From Membranipora membranacea (lineage: Eukaryota > Bryozoa > Gymnolaemata > Cheilostomatida > Membraniporidae), in contig OU612068.1 of the NCBI GenBank assembly GCA_914767715.1, positions 3,224,001 to 3,288,000 of the forward strand: a stretch of 64,000 bases of DNA, given 5' to 3'. The notes beneath the pieces are model-generated. The model searched no databases. It worked only from the letters and a program-made list of their open reading frames with translations, and was not told the DNA's origin. Positions 13,416 through 25,900 of this stretch are shown one piece after another (the stretch's first letter is position 1; the number at the start of each line of letters is the position of its first letter). The position numbers and the translations under genes are program-made.

Positions 13416-14735
13416 GAATTAGCACCCTGTTAGAAATTGATCACTTTCACTCGGCTGCACTACTAAAAAGTTATTTACAGAATAATAATCCATAAATACA
13501 TTTGCAACAAACTGTTAATTGAGCCGGGAGTAGCAGGACATTAGCTCTGCTTTATAACATACTTTATAATGAAGGAACAAAATGATAGGGCTCTAACTCA
13601 GTGTGTATGATTATCATCTAGGTGTAGGTCTTTAGTCTCAGGCCCAATGACAGGCATTGCTAGAAACAAGTTGACCGTGGAGGGTAGAGAATAGGGAGGG
13701 CATACATACATATGTGGTGGGACATGATGATTCAGGGGCGGGGGAGAACATTAAGAAGTTGTTTACAAGAAAGGTTATCGCAAAATTACAGTGATGTTCA
13801 GCTCAGTGTTGTGTGCGAGATGGTAAAATTTCGGTAACCAGGACAAAATCTGGGCTGACTTGTTGTGGCTGTAGAGGGTGACCTGTCCTCTTCAGGGCTT
13901 AACAAGGCTACACAAGACGGGCTAATCCTCACCTGTCTACAGTCCTTCAACAGAACTTCGATCACTGTTTTTAGCTAGCCCAACTCAAAGTGGCTTGTTT
14001 GCATGCTCATAAATTACTTCTAATAATGGAAATAGCAGGATTTGCTTGTAACACTCTTCTAAGACAAAACCAATCAATACCAATGGCAAACAGTGATTAC
14101 AGCACAATTAATTGGCAGTGCTAAGATGAATGCCAAGTCACCATACTCAAGTGTAACCAACATATCATGCAAACCCGTCCTCTGCCAGGGACTAGCCCTG
14201 CATGGCACTGATTTAAATATTGTTTAGCATTGATGTTTTTCCTCAGGGTATCGAAATTTCAATAATACTCAATGTTACGAGTAATGAGTACGATCACCTC
14301 TATCTGCCTGCAGAGATTATAAACTGTGGATGGAAGTTCACTATTTTATTACAAAATTAACAGAAGCTATTCAATCTTCGCACCGTCAACGATTATCAGA
14401 ATCAACATTCTGACATACCCCTGTCGTCGCAATCAAGTAATTACATTTGTATGTCATAAAAGTTCAGGGCGTGTTACAGATATCGAATATAGTTCAATTA
14501 TTTTCATTTTTTTAGAGAAACGAGTGGTGAGTTAGTGCTTCCTGGCTTCGCCCGGATCAATGTTCATATTTTAGCACCGGCTTTAACACTTCAAGCCTTG
14601 GCATGAGCGCGGGCTGCTTTGTTTCATTAGTTGTTTTATCTGTAATGCCTTGGATGGAGTGTGTCCCTTTTAACAGAAAGTTGTGGCTTTACTTTCTCTT
14701 CTGGACTCAATGGCTTCTCTAGACTTAGTTGCATA
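13416..14735. other. intergenic, ABCA 3' flank
   Basis: Between the doubtful small frame and the ABCA stop codon. It should contain the 3' untranslated region of the minus-strand ABCA gene. I see no coding exon; the frame at 14326-14535 on the plus strand has no recognisable content. Confidence 0.4.
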
Positions 14736-16978
14736 TTAACCGTTCCCTGTTTCATCAATGGGGGGGCGTTCATTGGTTTCACCATGGATATCAGGTTGAG
14801 AGGTTGAAGGTTGTTCATCTACTTGATTGCTGGGGGTAACTTTACTGGCATCGGACTTGTCGTCAATCCATGTCCATGGAACATTCTAAAATAATGAAAA
14901 TACCTCCTGATTATCATTATGTGTTTTATTTAATTGTGACACCTTAAAATAAATGTGACAGAAAACCCCAAAAAATTCTTTGCAATCTTGAATATATATT
15001 AAAATGTGAACAGATTGCCTAAAACAAACATAGTCCCGGGATGCAAACTTCTGATGTAAATAATTAATTTTCTGATCACTCCTCGTATGGTTGATTTTGC
15101 CTGCAATCCGCCGTATGTGGGATGAGAAAGGTTGCTTACTTTCTCCTGGGTTATGCTTGCTCAAATTTGTATAAACCACGGTCGTGTCAAGTGATTCAAC
15201 CACCAGCACATTTTCTGAAATGATGCCAAATTTCATAAAGATGTCACCCATCATGACTTGTAGTAGTTAGCTTGCCGAGATGATCTGCTCTAGAAGATGT
15301 TTACACAAAGACTATTAGCAACAACCTACACCGATCACATGGTGATAAACTGGTGACTAACCTGCGCCTTAGAAAGTCTTACCTGCGCCTTTGATAGTCT
15401 TACCTGTGCCTTATATAGTCTTACCTGCGCCTTATATAGTTTTACCTGCGCCTTATATAGTATAACCTGCGCCTTAGATAGTATTACCTGCGCCTTAGAT
15501 TGTCTTACCTGCGCTTTAGATTCATCGGCCTCTATGAGATCACTAGGAGGCATCTTTGTTCGACGGAACAAAGCTGTACTCTCATTATTAGTGGTAGATA
15601 CAGTACTTCCAACCATGTGCTTGGTGTCAAACTTCACTGCTGATCGCTCCCCTTCCTTCTAAAAATTAAACTCTAATTTGGAGCTTTCTGTATTATCAGA
15701 CATCAATGGGTGGGAGCAAGGTCTGTGGCGGAGCCTGCTAATATCATAATCAAGTTCACCTTGATTGTGATATAGGTAGATGATTTGAAGATCTCAGGTG
15801 AATCTCCTATAGCATATTTTATTTAGGTTTTCATCCTTGGTGGACACGAAACCACATTATGTAAATAATTTTTTTTTTTACCTTGTTGAGACATATGATG
15901 GTTATGTCTGAATAAATGTGTGTTTGAGCTGCACTGCATTTGATCACAATTTACGATTACGTCCAAATGATAGGAATGTTTTTTACCTTGATTGGGGTCG
16001 GTTTGACTGAGGTACGCTGCCCTGTTTTTAGGACACCTCCACTGTTAGCTGTTGAGGATTGCTTGATGGTAAACTTTACAGCCGGGTCTACTATTCCGTA
16101 AGTGCTACTCGCTTGCTTTCCTGGTGGTCTGAAAGGTTAATTTAACAAACTTGACTAGGACATTTTAGATAAAGCATGCTGGAGGAATCACAATCAAGTT
16201 TTTTTACCATCAGTTTCAAACTGGAAAAAAGTAGCATAAGAGCTTAATATTATCACTTCATCCATAAATATCAATGAAAATTTGAAAATTAACGTAAATA
16301 AAGTAAATTTGGTTGTAACGTCACAATGGAGGCCTTATGTTACAGAGGGGTTTTACTCTTTAGGATATGGTGACCATAAGAAGGCGTTATTAAGAGAACG
16401 GGATGGATGAATGAAATGGATGGAGAAGTCTAATTGAGCTAGGTCTCCAGCAGGCATCAGCAACACTAACAGGACAGAGCAGAGATAGGTCAGGATTAGG
16501 AGGTTCTGGACTTTACTGTCTCAAAGGATCTAACGATACAAAGAAGGTGTTTACCACATACCTGTTCTGTGAGAATCCGTATATCTGACTGTCTCTATCT
16601 GATAGTTTACCTGCACTCTTCTCAGGAGTAATATGAGATACCCCAGATTGTCTCCCGCTAGCGACTGCTCCAACCTACAAATAAAATGTCCCTTATATGT
16701 CTAGCGACGACAAATTAAATCATATAAAACACAACAGTTGAAATATACCATTTGTGAAAATATCATGCCTCCAAGGAGAAGCTGACTAGTAGACTAAATG
16801 ATTTGGCGATTTTTTTCTAAATAGGATATGAAGCATCAAAATGCGTTTCCACCTTGATTTGCTGGTTGACATATTTGGCGACAGCAGCCTTTAGATCAGA
16901 CTCAATACTCCGCAGGTCATCATCTGTAGGGTTCGGTAACTGTACCGCTGAGTTTACTTTGGAATGCAGAGCTGTCAC
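14736..16978 (-). other. ABCA module: long C-terminal tail (exons 33-37)
   Basis: Exons 16853-16978, 16562-16674, 15987-16128, 15509-15658 and 14736-14885 add about 226 residues beyond NBD2. The tail is hydrophilic and rich in Ser, Thr, Lys and Gln. Exon 33 may be helical ([19 protein letters not shown]). Exon 36 begins the SKAQV repeat. Exon 37 ([12 protein letters not shown] to TAA) starts in phase 0, so it accepts any donor of the repeat. I know no domain with this sequence. The exon 32 to 33 junction replaces the usual LEQVF by LEQVT, so a missed exon there is possible. Confidence 0.7.
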
Positions 16979-19900
16979 CTGACAAAGAGAGAAACAGCAG
17001 AAGTTGAGGCAAAAGCCGCTCGACCAAGCAGTCTCTTAATTGATATAACAATCACTACTGTTATAACATTAAACTATGGGCATCAGGAGTGACACCATAA
17101 CAATGTAGCCCAGATTATTTGCTCAGCGGGGAGACAACTGATATATAGATATTTTAGAATTTTGCTGTCTGGCATTTAGCATGTTGCACCTGATTCCCAC
17201 ATAATCTGTATGTGTGTTTGTCTGTTTGTTTGTTATCTATTACAAGTGCTTGAACTGAGCCATCAGAGGTAGTAATGAGGCCGATGTGCTAATTCCTGAA
17301 AATAATGTCACAACCTAATAACTTCAAGGCAGCTGTAAGCAAGATTTCTCACCGCATACAGCAAGATCATACATTATCCATGATAATTATTCCTTTGTTC
17401 ATTATCGAAGAACTTTCCTGTGAGATGCATATGCAATGTGCCCAGTTCAAGATTATCACAATTATTGCCGCGAATTACAACCTTTGCTCGGCCAGCCTGA
17501 TTATCATTAACTCAGACACAACATATAGGTATTATTATCCAGTCTATACCCAGCTACTGCACACTCTCACCTGGCGACAGCTAGCCATGCTGTGTGACAA
17601 GTCACTCTGCTCTTTACTTGTATTTGATTGTTCTCTCTGAAACTTTGCGAATTCCAAAAACACCTAAAACCCAGAAATCAAACTGCGGTGTAATTTATTA
17701 TATATTATAGATTCCTCAATATAATATAATATATAATACAAATAAATATATTAAGGAATCTACCATTCTATGATGATTGGAAATAGTTGCTGGATACGTT
17801 AGAAAGCCTCATAATGTAATAGTGGGTGCCTTTCTTGCAATAAAGGAGGGGTCATTCAAATAAAATCAGCTGATATCACTATCTGATTGTTCACTCAGTG
17901 AGTGAGCAAGGCCTGCTTGGGGTCTCGTTTCTTAATCGGTCACTCACTATTGGAAGTATGTACATTCTCATGTGAAGATTTGGGAAAGAATTGAAAGACC
18001 AAATGAGCAATATGATGGTGATAATTTGCTTTTCAAAGCATCGCTCAATGACCTCAAACACGCTCCAACAACCACGCTGGATAACTTATGGTCAGGAAAT
18101 ATTGTGCTTACACTAAATTGGTCAAAATCTCAGCAGACATTCAGGACATGCCCTACTAATTCTAATTACTAATTTAGTAGTAAGTATTGAGAAAGAGATT
18201 TTAAATCTGATGAATGGTTCAATTATGCAAACAAACCTGCTCGAGAGTAGCCTGACTGAAGTTGTATTCTCCTATGTCTATCTCTGCTTTAGCTGTAATG
18301 TAAAGTGTAAATTACTACAACATATTATATACTAATGCATCTAAGGAGTTGTTCAGGTGGCAAATTAAAGTTAACTACTCTTTCAAATGAAGAAACAAAC
18401 TCTAAATTAAAGGGCAACCAAGGTTTCGCAGCAATGCATTAATGGGTAGCAAATAATGTGCTGGGCAGCATCAGCTTTGTGCATTACGCGATGCAAAACT
18501 CAAAGTAGTTGCTGACTCTAAGCAGGGTAACACCTCAGTTTAGGGGAGGTTCCAAGACATTGCTGTAATGATGATAGAGCACAGGCTAAATAATAACAGG
18601 AACAGGAAACTGCTCTGTGGTTTTCTATTTTAGCTGAGTTTGAGTGCCTGATGGAAGAAATGTTTCACAAGAATTCTGGCTGAATAATCATCCGAATTAT
18701 ATTTTGTCTTTTTCCCCATGCAGAAGGTGCAATCTGCTATTAATCAATGGCCATCAATGAGAAGTTGTTTGAAACCTTGGTTGCACTTTAAGTTAAATAT
18801 GATTCACACCTGTTCACACAGGGAGCCATGATCAAAACTCCCTGGTTCATCTGAGAGGTTCTATCATCACAAAATTAAAAGCAATATTGACATACCTTGT
18901 TCAAGAATTTCAAATGTACGCGCCAGGGATGTAACCTCAAAGGCTGATATCTTGTAGGATACCCGTGGGCCAAACTGCTCCAGAATATGTGTCGAGGGGT
19001 AATGATGAAATATCAAAGCATTCAGCTTCTCCGCCTCTATAAGCTGTGTGTCTTCCTTCATACTGGCAAGTTTTACCTCTAGCATGTATCCGTGGCCAAA
19101 CCGATTTTTGAGATGCTGAGTTGTTCCGAGACACCTTTGTAAACAAAAAATTGTTTTTCAATAAAGCTTCTCGGCAGTATGACTGAAAAAATATGACACT
19201 TAGTCAACTTATGTACATTCAACAGTAAAATAGAAAGGTTTCTCATTTTGAACCAGCAAATAATGACGCAATGTCTAATGATGCCAGTGACTCTTGCCAT
19301 CCATAATCCATTATATATCAGAGTTCACTCACTCGAGCTGGCCGTTGATCATGATGCCGATCCTATGACACAGAGCATCAGCCTCCTCCATGTAATGAGT
19401 AGTAAGGATAGCCCCACGACCTGAGTCTGCAAACATGTGGTTAATGGCGTCCCAGAATATTCTCTTAGACTGTGGATCCATACCTGTGGAAGGTTCGTCC
19501 AGCATAACAACCTTGGGGTTCCCTAGCATAGCCATGGCAAAGCTAAGCTAGAAAAAGCAGACAAACAGATGTATTAAGTGAGTGAATCTCGTTTGTAGCC
19601 GGTTGATTGCTCTCATATTGCGAGAGAAAACCTGCTATCAACTTCCGCTTTATTTTTCAATCATTATTTTCCACATCAATGAGCCAGTAAGAACACAATG
19701 AATGAAAGATGATTCGTCATTGTCCTACCTTTCTTCTTGTGCCTCCGGAGAGCATCTTAGTTTCTTTATCTGCGTGTGGATTCAGTTGTAAAAGATCTAA
19801 AAAACTGAAGCAGAAATACAGGTGAAATTTACCCACAAAACACAGACAGTGAACAATTTTTACTTTAACCTATACGGTTTTAACATGCAAGACTTTCATA

Positions 19901-22900
19901 TGATATAAAAACAAAACCTTACAACTAAAATTCACCACCTGTCAACTACAAGCAACATTTGTATTTTACATGTGATATCATCTCCTCGTCGCCCTGAGCC
20001 AAGGCTGTATGTAATGTGTATTGAAAATTATGTCTGAACTAATAAATAATTTCTACCAAGGAGTTACTTACTCCCTGATTATACTTACTAATTTGAGATT
20101 GGTTTGACTAGATCGGGATGGTATCCTCTCAGTACACAATAAGCAGCTAGATGTTCTCTTATTGTGATATTAGGCCAGACAGCATCAAACTGAGGACAGT
20201 ATCCCATCTGTTTATAGGCGTCCGCCACGTTAGCATACATGTTAGTTGAGCCAGCCCGCACCTAGACGCAATATGAATGAGAATAGACAACCGGTATAAG
20301 TAAAGACCTGCAGGGACATTTCAAACCTGGGCCATGGTATTTTCCGATTGTTTGATTTCCAAGTATGTTTTTTTTGCTTGATTGCCCATACAGATACAGA
20401 TACAGAAACAGAAATCTGGTAAATTACTCAAATTTCTGCAGTTTAATGCTCCTGTTTCTTTCTGAAATTACCATCAACACAGACGAGCAACAACTTCAAC
20501 CAAGTGGGCTGTTTCTATCTTCTGTTTTTAAATTTTGTGTCACCAGCACAATAATGATCACTTTGACTTCTCAACATATACTCCACATATGTCATACAAT
20601 CACATATGATGGTGGCCGAAATTTACGATATAATATCGTGACATTATAATAATTTATGTGAACTCACCATGCCAGCGTCAGGTATTATCTCAGCGGTCAG
20701 CATGTTAAGAGTTGTAGATTTTCCAGCACCGTTAGGCCCGAGTAATCCCAGCACCTCACCCGGCATCACTCTAAAGGTCAGGTTCTTCACAGCTACCATC
20801 TTCTGTGTTGCTGACTTCATCATCGGTCTAACAAACTCCTTATGGAGGCTCCTCACCACCAAAACTGGCTGAAAGTATAAAACTTCAGTTTAATTTGAAA
20901 TATTTTCTGAGACCAAAACAGAGTTTCAGCTGATTTTAAGTTTTTCTACAGTGTGATTGTCTCAATAATCTAAATCTGAAATCTAAATTGTAAATATTAA
21001 ATGTTTAAATTGTGATAGCAGATGATTGTCTGCTTGTACTTACCTCTCCACTGGACATTGATGACGCATGATGCAAACCTGCTGCCAGCTCTGGCTGTAT
21101 GAACAATAAAAGAGTCAATTAGTGACAAATGATAAGCTCTGCCACAAGAGAACTATGTGGGTCTACATGACATAACATGTCATATAATTACATAAAAAAC
21201 ACACCCTCCCACTACCAAAGATATTGGTATCACATTTACAATCAACAGGTCATCAAAGAAAATCAAAATGAGTAATTAAAAAATATGACCGAAACTCACA
21301 TATGATGTTACAAGTTTATGTGGGGGAAGATTTTCTGGTCATATTTTACATAAATCTGAAATATACATTAAATTATATACTGACATCTTCAGCTAGCTCC
21401 ACTTTATATCTCTCTGCAGCTACATCTTCATCTTCAAACTCGATTTTGTGCTTGTTGGGTTGTGCTTTTGACCCCGTTGAGTCAGGCAAAATTGCCGATT
21501 TCAGACTCCTGCCAGATTTTTTCGTCTCAACAATCCACAGAAGAAGAGCCAAAAATGGCAACCAAAAAAAGGGCTGAAAATGACGAGAGAGAACATCAAT
21601 ACATATCTGTATAAAAGACAATTAGAAAAATGAATTCATTTGGCAACTTGTGGAAGTTTATATCACATAAAAATCTAACTTGTTTTCCCAGCAATATGAC
21701 AACAAAGCCAAAATCGCCAGAAAAAACTTCATTTGAGCCCGAATCGTGAAGTGTAATTATCTGTTTGTTTTGATCCCATATAGGGGAGTGTGACAGAAGA
21801 CTTCTTCTACTCAATAGGTGAGGATATTCGATCAAACAGTTCAATACTTACTGCGAGGAATGTAGGCAGAAGCTTATTCTCCCAGAAAAAGTAAGATGCT
21901 ATCCTGATAATAGGTTGATCACTTTGCTGTGTATAACTCTTACTGATGTCAAACTGGAACAGATTATAGACAAACAGCCATATTACTACATTAGAAGAAG
22001 ACTTTGCATGAAGTGAATGCAAGTGCCTTTTAGCAGCACTAGTGTTGGCTCAGGCTTGTTTTGTTGAGTAGGAGGTAGCTCAGTTCGAATCCTGCTGCAG
22101 TCTACCAACTACCGGGCTCATTTGACACCCCAGGTGTGCTCCCACATGCCTGCAAACTGAGAGCAACTTTGCACCGAATACGGCGGCCGCACCCTCGAGG
22201 CACTGTTAATTCTCAGTCTTCAGACAGAGACAGACTTCAGATTTTAACCCAACTTAAAAAAAATTTGTTTGGAACTGGAACAATAAAGAGTCTCAGAGTG
22301 TGTATGAGCAGATTTAGTTTACCTTGAGTAAGTACATGAAGAATCCACTAGCCGAGTAGAAGGGATTGATGAAGGTGAAGACTAGATGCAGCAAATCTGC
22401 AATTCCCCTGTGGTAGTCATTCTCTGATAGAGCAGTCATACCAACAGGTACAAAGAAGATTATGTTCAGCTAAAAGCAATCGAGATATAAAATTACTTAG
22501 TCAAGTAATTGTATGTTATACCTTCTCTGATGTCCTCTCAGTGTGATATTCATCACTTCCTTTGCTTATCTTATCGTCAAATTGATCTTTCCTTCTGATC
22601 ATCTTATGGTAAATTCAGCCTTCCTTCAACTAATATTAATGTAAAATCGATCTTTGCTTCTGATCATCTTAAAGTAAATTCAGCCTTCCTTCAACTAATA
22701 TTATTGTCAAATCCATCTTTGCTTCTGATCATTTTATGGTAAATTTCGCCTTACCTCAACTAATATTATTGTCAAAACGATCTTTGCTTCTGATCATTTT
22801 ATGGTAAATTTCGCCTTCCCTCAACTAATATTATTGTCAAAACGATCTTTGCTTCTGATCATTTTATGGTAAATTTTGCCTTCCCTCAACTAATATTATT

Positions 22901-25900
22901 GTCAAAACGATCTTTGCTTCTGATCATTTTATGGTAAATTTCGCCTTCCCTCAACTAATATTATTGTCAAAACGATCTTTGCTTCTGATCATTTTATGGT
23001 AAATTTCGCCTTCCCTCAACTAATATTATTGTCAAAACGATCTTTGTTTCTGATCATTTTATGGTAAATTTCGCCTTACCTCAACTAATATTATTGTCAA
23101 ATCGATCTTTGCTTCTGATCATTTTATGGTAAATTTCGCCTTCCTTCAACCAATGTTATTGTCAAATTGATCTTTGCTTCTGATCATCTTATGGTAAATT
23201 TTGCCTTCCCTCAACTAATATTATTGTCAAAACGATCTTTGCTTCTGATCATTTTATGGTAAATTTCGCCTTCCTTCAACTAATATTATTGTCAAATCGA
23301 TCTTTGCTTCCGATCATTTTATGGTAAATTTCGCCTTCCTTCAACTAATATTATTGTCAAATCGATCTTTGCTTCCGATCATTTTATGGTAAATTTCGCC
23401 TTACCTCAACTAATATTAATGTAAAATCGATCTTTGCTTCCGATCATCTTATGGTAAATTTCGCCTTACCTCAACTAATATTATTGTCAAAACGAACTTT
23501 GCTTCTGATCATTTTATGGTAAATTTCGCCTTCCTTCAACTAATATTATTGTCAAATCGATCTTTGCTTCCGATCATTTTATGGTAAATTTCGCCTTCCT
23601 TCAACTAATATTATTGTCAAATCGATCTTTGCTTCCGATCATTTTATGGTAAATTTCGCCTTACCTCAACTAATATTAATGTAAAATCGATCTTTGCTTC
23701 CGATCATCTTATGGTAAATTTCGCCTTACCTCAACTAATATTATTGTCAAATCGATCTTTGCTTCCGATCATCTTATGGTAAATTTCGCCTTACCTCAAC
23801 TAATATTATTGTCAAAACGATCTTTGCTTCTGATCATTTTATGGTAAACTTTGCCTTCTTTCAACTAATATTATTGTCAAATCGATCTTTGCTTCTGATC
23901 ATTTTATGGTAAATTTCGCCTTCCTTCAACTAATATTATTGTCAAATCGATCTTTGCTTCCGATCATCTTATGGTAAATTTCGCCTTACCTCAACTAATA
24001 TTATTGTCAAAACGATCTTTGCTTCTGATCATTTTATGGTAAACTTTGCCTTCCTTCAACTAATATTATTGTCAAATCGATCTTTGCTTTCGATCATCTT
24101 ATGGTAAATTTCGCCTTACCTCAACTAATATTATTGTCAAATCGATCTTTGCTTCTGATCATTTTATGGTAAATTTCGCCTTCCTTCAACTAATATTATT
24201 GTCAAATCGATCTTTGCTTCCGATCATTTTATGGTAAATTTCGCCTTCCTTCAACTAATATTAATGTAAAATCGATCTTTGCTTCCGATCATCTTATGGT
24301 AAATTTCGCCTTACCTCAACTAATATTATTGTCAAAACGATCTTTGCTTCTGATCATTTTATTGTAAATTTCGCCTTCCTTCAACTAATATTATTGTCAA
24401 ATCGATCTTTGCTTCCGATCATTTTATGGTAAATTTCGCCTTACCTCAACTAATATTATTGTCAAAACGATCTTTGCTTCTGATCATTTTATGGTAAATT
24501 TCGCCTTCCTTCAACTAATATTATTGTCAAATCGATCTTTGCTTCCGATCATTTTATGGTAAATTTCGCCTTCCTTCAACTAATATTATTGTCAAATCGA
24601 TCTTTGCTTCCGATCATTTTATGGTAAATTTCGCCTTACCTCAACCAATATTATTGTCAAATCGATCTTTGCTTCTGATCATTTTATGGTAAATTTCGCC
24701 TTCCTTCAACTAATATTATTGTCAAATCGATCTTTGCTTCCGATCATTTTATGGTAAATTTCGCCTTCCTTCAACTAATATTATTGTCAAATCGATCTTT
24801 GCTTGTGATCATTTTATGGTAAATTTCGCCTTCCCTCAACTAATATTATTGTCAAAACGATCTTTGCTTCTGATCATTTTATGGTAAATTTCGCCTTCCT
24901 TCAACTAATATTATTGTCAAATCGATCTTTGCTTCTGATCATTTTATGGTAAATTTCGCCTTCCCTCAACTAGTATTATTGTCAAATCGATCTTTGCTTC
25001 CGATCATTTTATGGTAAATTTCGCCTTCCCTCAACCAATATTATTGTCAAATCCATCTTTGCTTCCGATCATTTTATGGTAAATATCGCCTTACCTCAAC
25101 TAATATTATTGTCAAAACGATCTTTGTTTCTGATCATCTTATAGTAAATTCAGCCTTCCCTCAACCAATTTTATTGTCAAATTGATCTTTGCTTCTGGTA
25201 GTTTTACAGCAAATTATGCTTTCCATCAACATATCTTATGGTTTAATTCACAGTTGCATCACATTGTAAATACTAAGCCTTCATCGGTGCAATATGATTG
25301 CAAAAGTCCCCATTCCTTCTGTTATATTAGGCAAAAGAGCGATCTGTTCCACTGTAATAAAATTGATTATTAATAATCAGTGTAAAATCCCATAGCAGTT
25401 GATAGCTACTGCGTATGGGATTTTACACTGATTATTAATAATCAATTTTATTACAGTGGAACAGGTCGCGCTTTTGCCTATTATTGAAAGTAATTCCCTC
25501 CCTTAGCAGTTGCATTATAAAAACTTTGTGACAGAACACAAAATTTCACTTACAAGTATACTGCTGGTCTGTAGCAGTCCTTGGCTGTTCTCTGGTTGGT
25601 CAAAGCCGTATGACATAATGTACAGTGAGAGAGTATATATAGGTATGTACATGATGAGAAATAATACAGTACAGAGGAAAGCTCCTATCTCAAGAAGGGG
25701 CCGCAACTACAAACAAAATTATGTAAACATAATAGTATGTATCAATACAGGTTCCCAGCGATGTATATAGTGGTAATCATTAAAAGCTTTACCAGTAATC
25801 TGTAATTTTGCAAATTAATTAATGAGGATTATAGTAAGTAACATTTATAATTGACTTACTTGAAATATTACAAAAGACAACAGTAGGGCAAGTCCTACAA

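Noticed and set aside
14886-15254. A 122-codon minus-strand frame between the last two ABCA exons.
   Set aside because: Its only good donor is in phase 1, which does not match the phase-0 acceptor at 14885, and the sequence has no recognisable content. It is treated as intron.
15335-15361. A reading of the ABCA repeat exon to the stop at 15335 as the main protein end.
   Set aside because: The strong donors and the phase-matched last exon at 14736-14885 favour splicing. Read-through is kept only as a possible minor form.
22045-22093. A true tRNA gene.
   Set aside because: The A- and B-box-like motifs are present, but no acceptor stem or anticodon arm can be formed, so a SINE fragment is more likely.
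22550-25240. A CRISPR-like array.
   Set aside because: The units are contiguous 65-bp copies without unique spacers, in an animal gene intron; this is a minisatellite.
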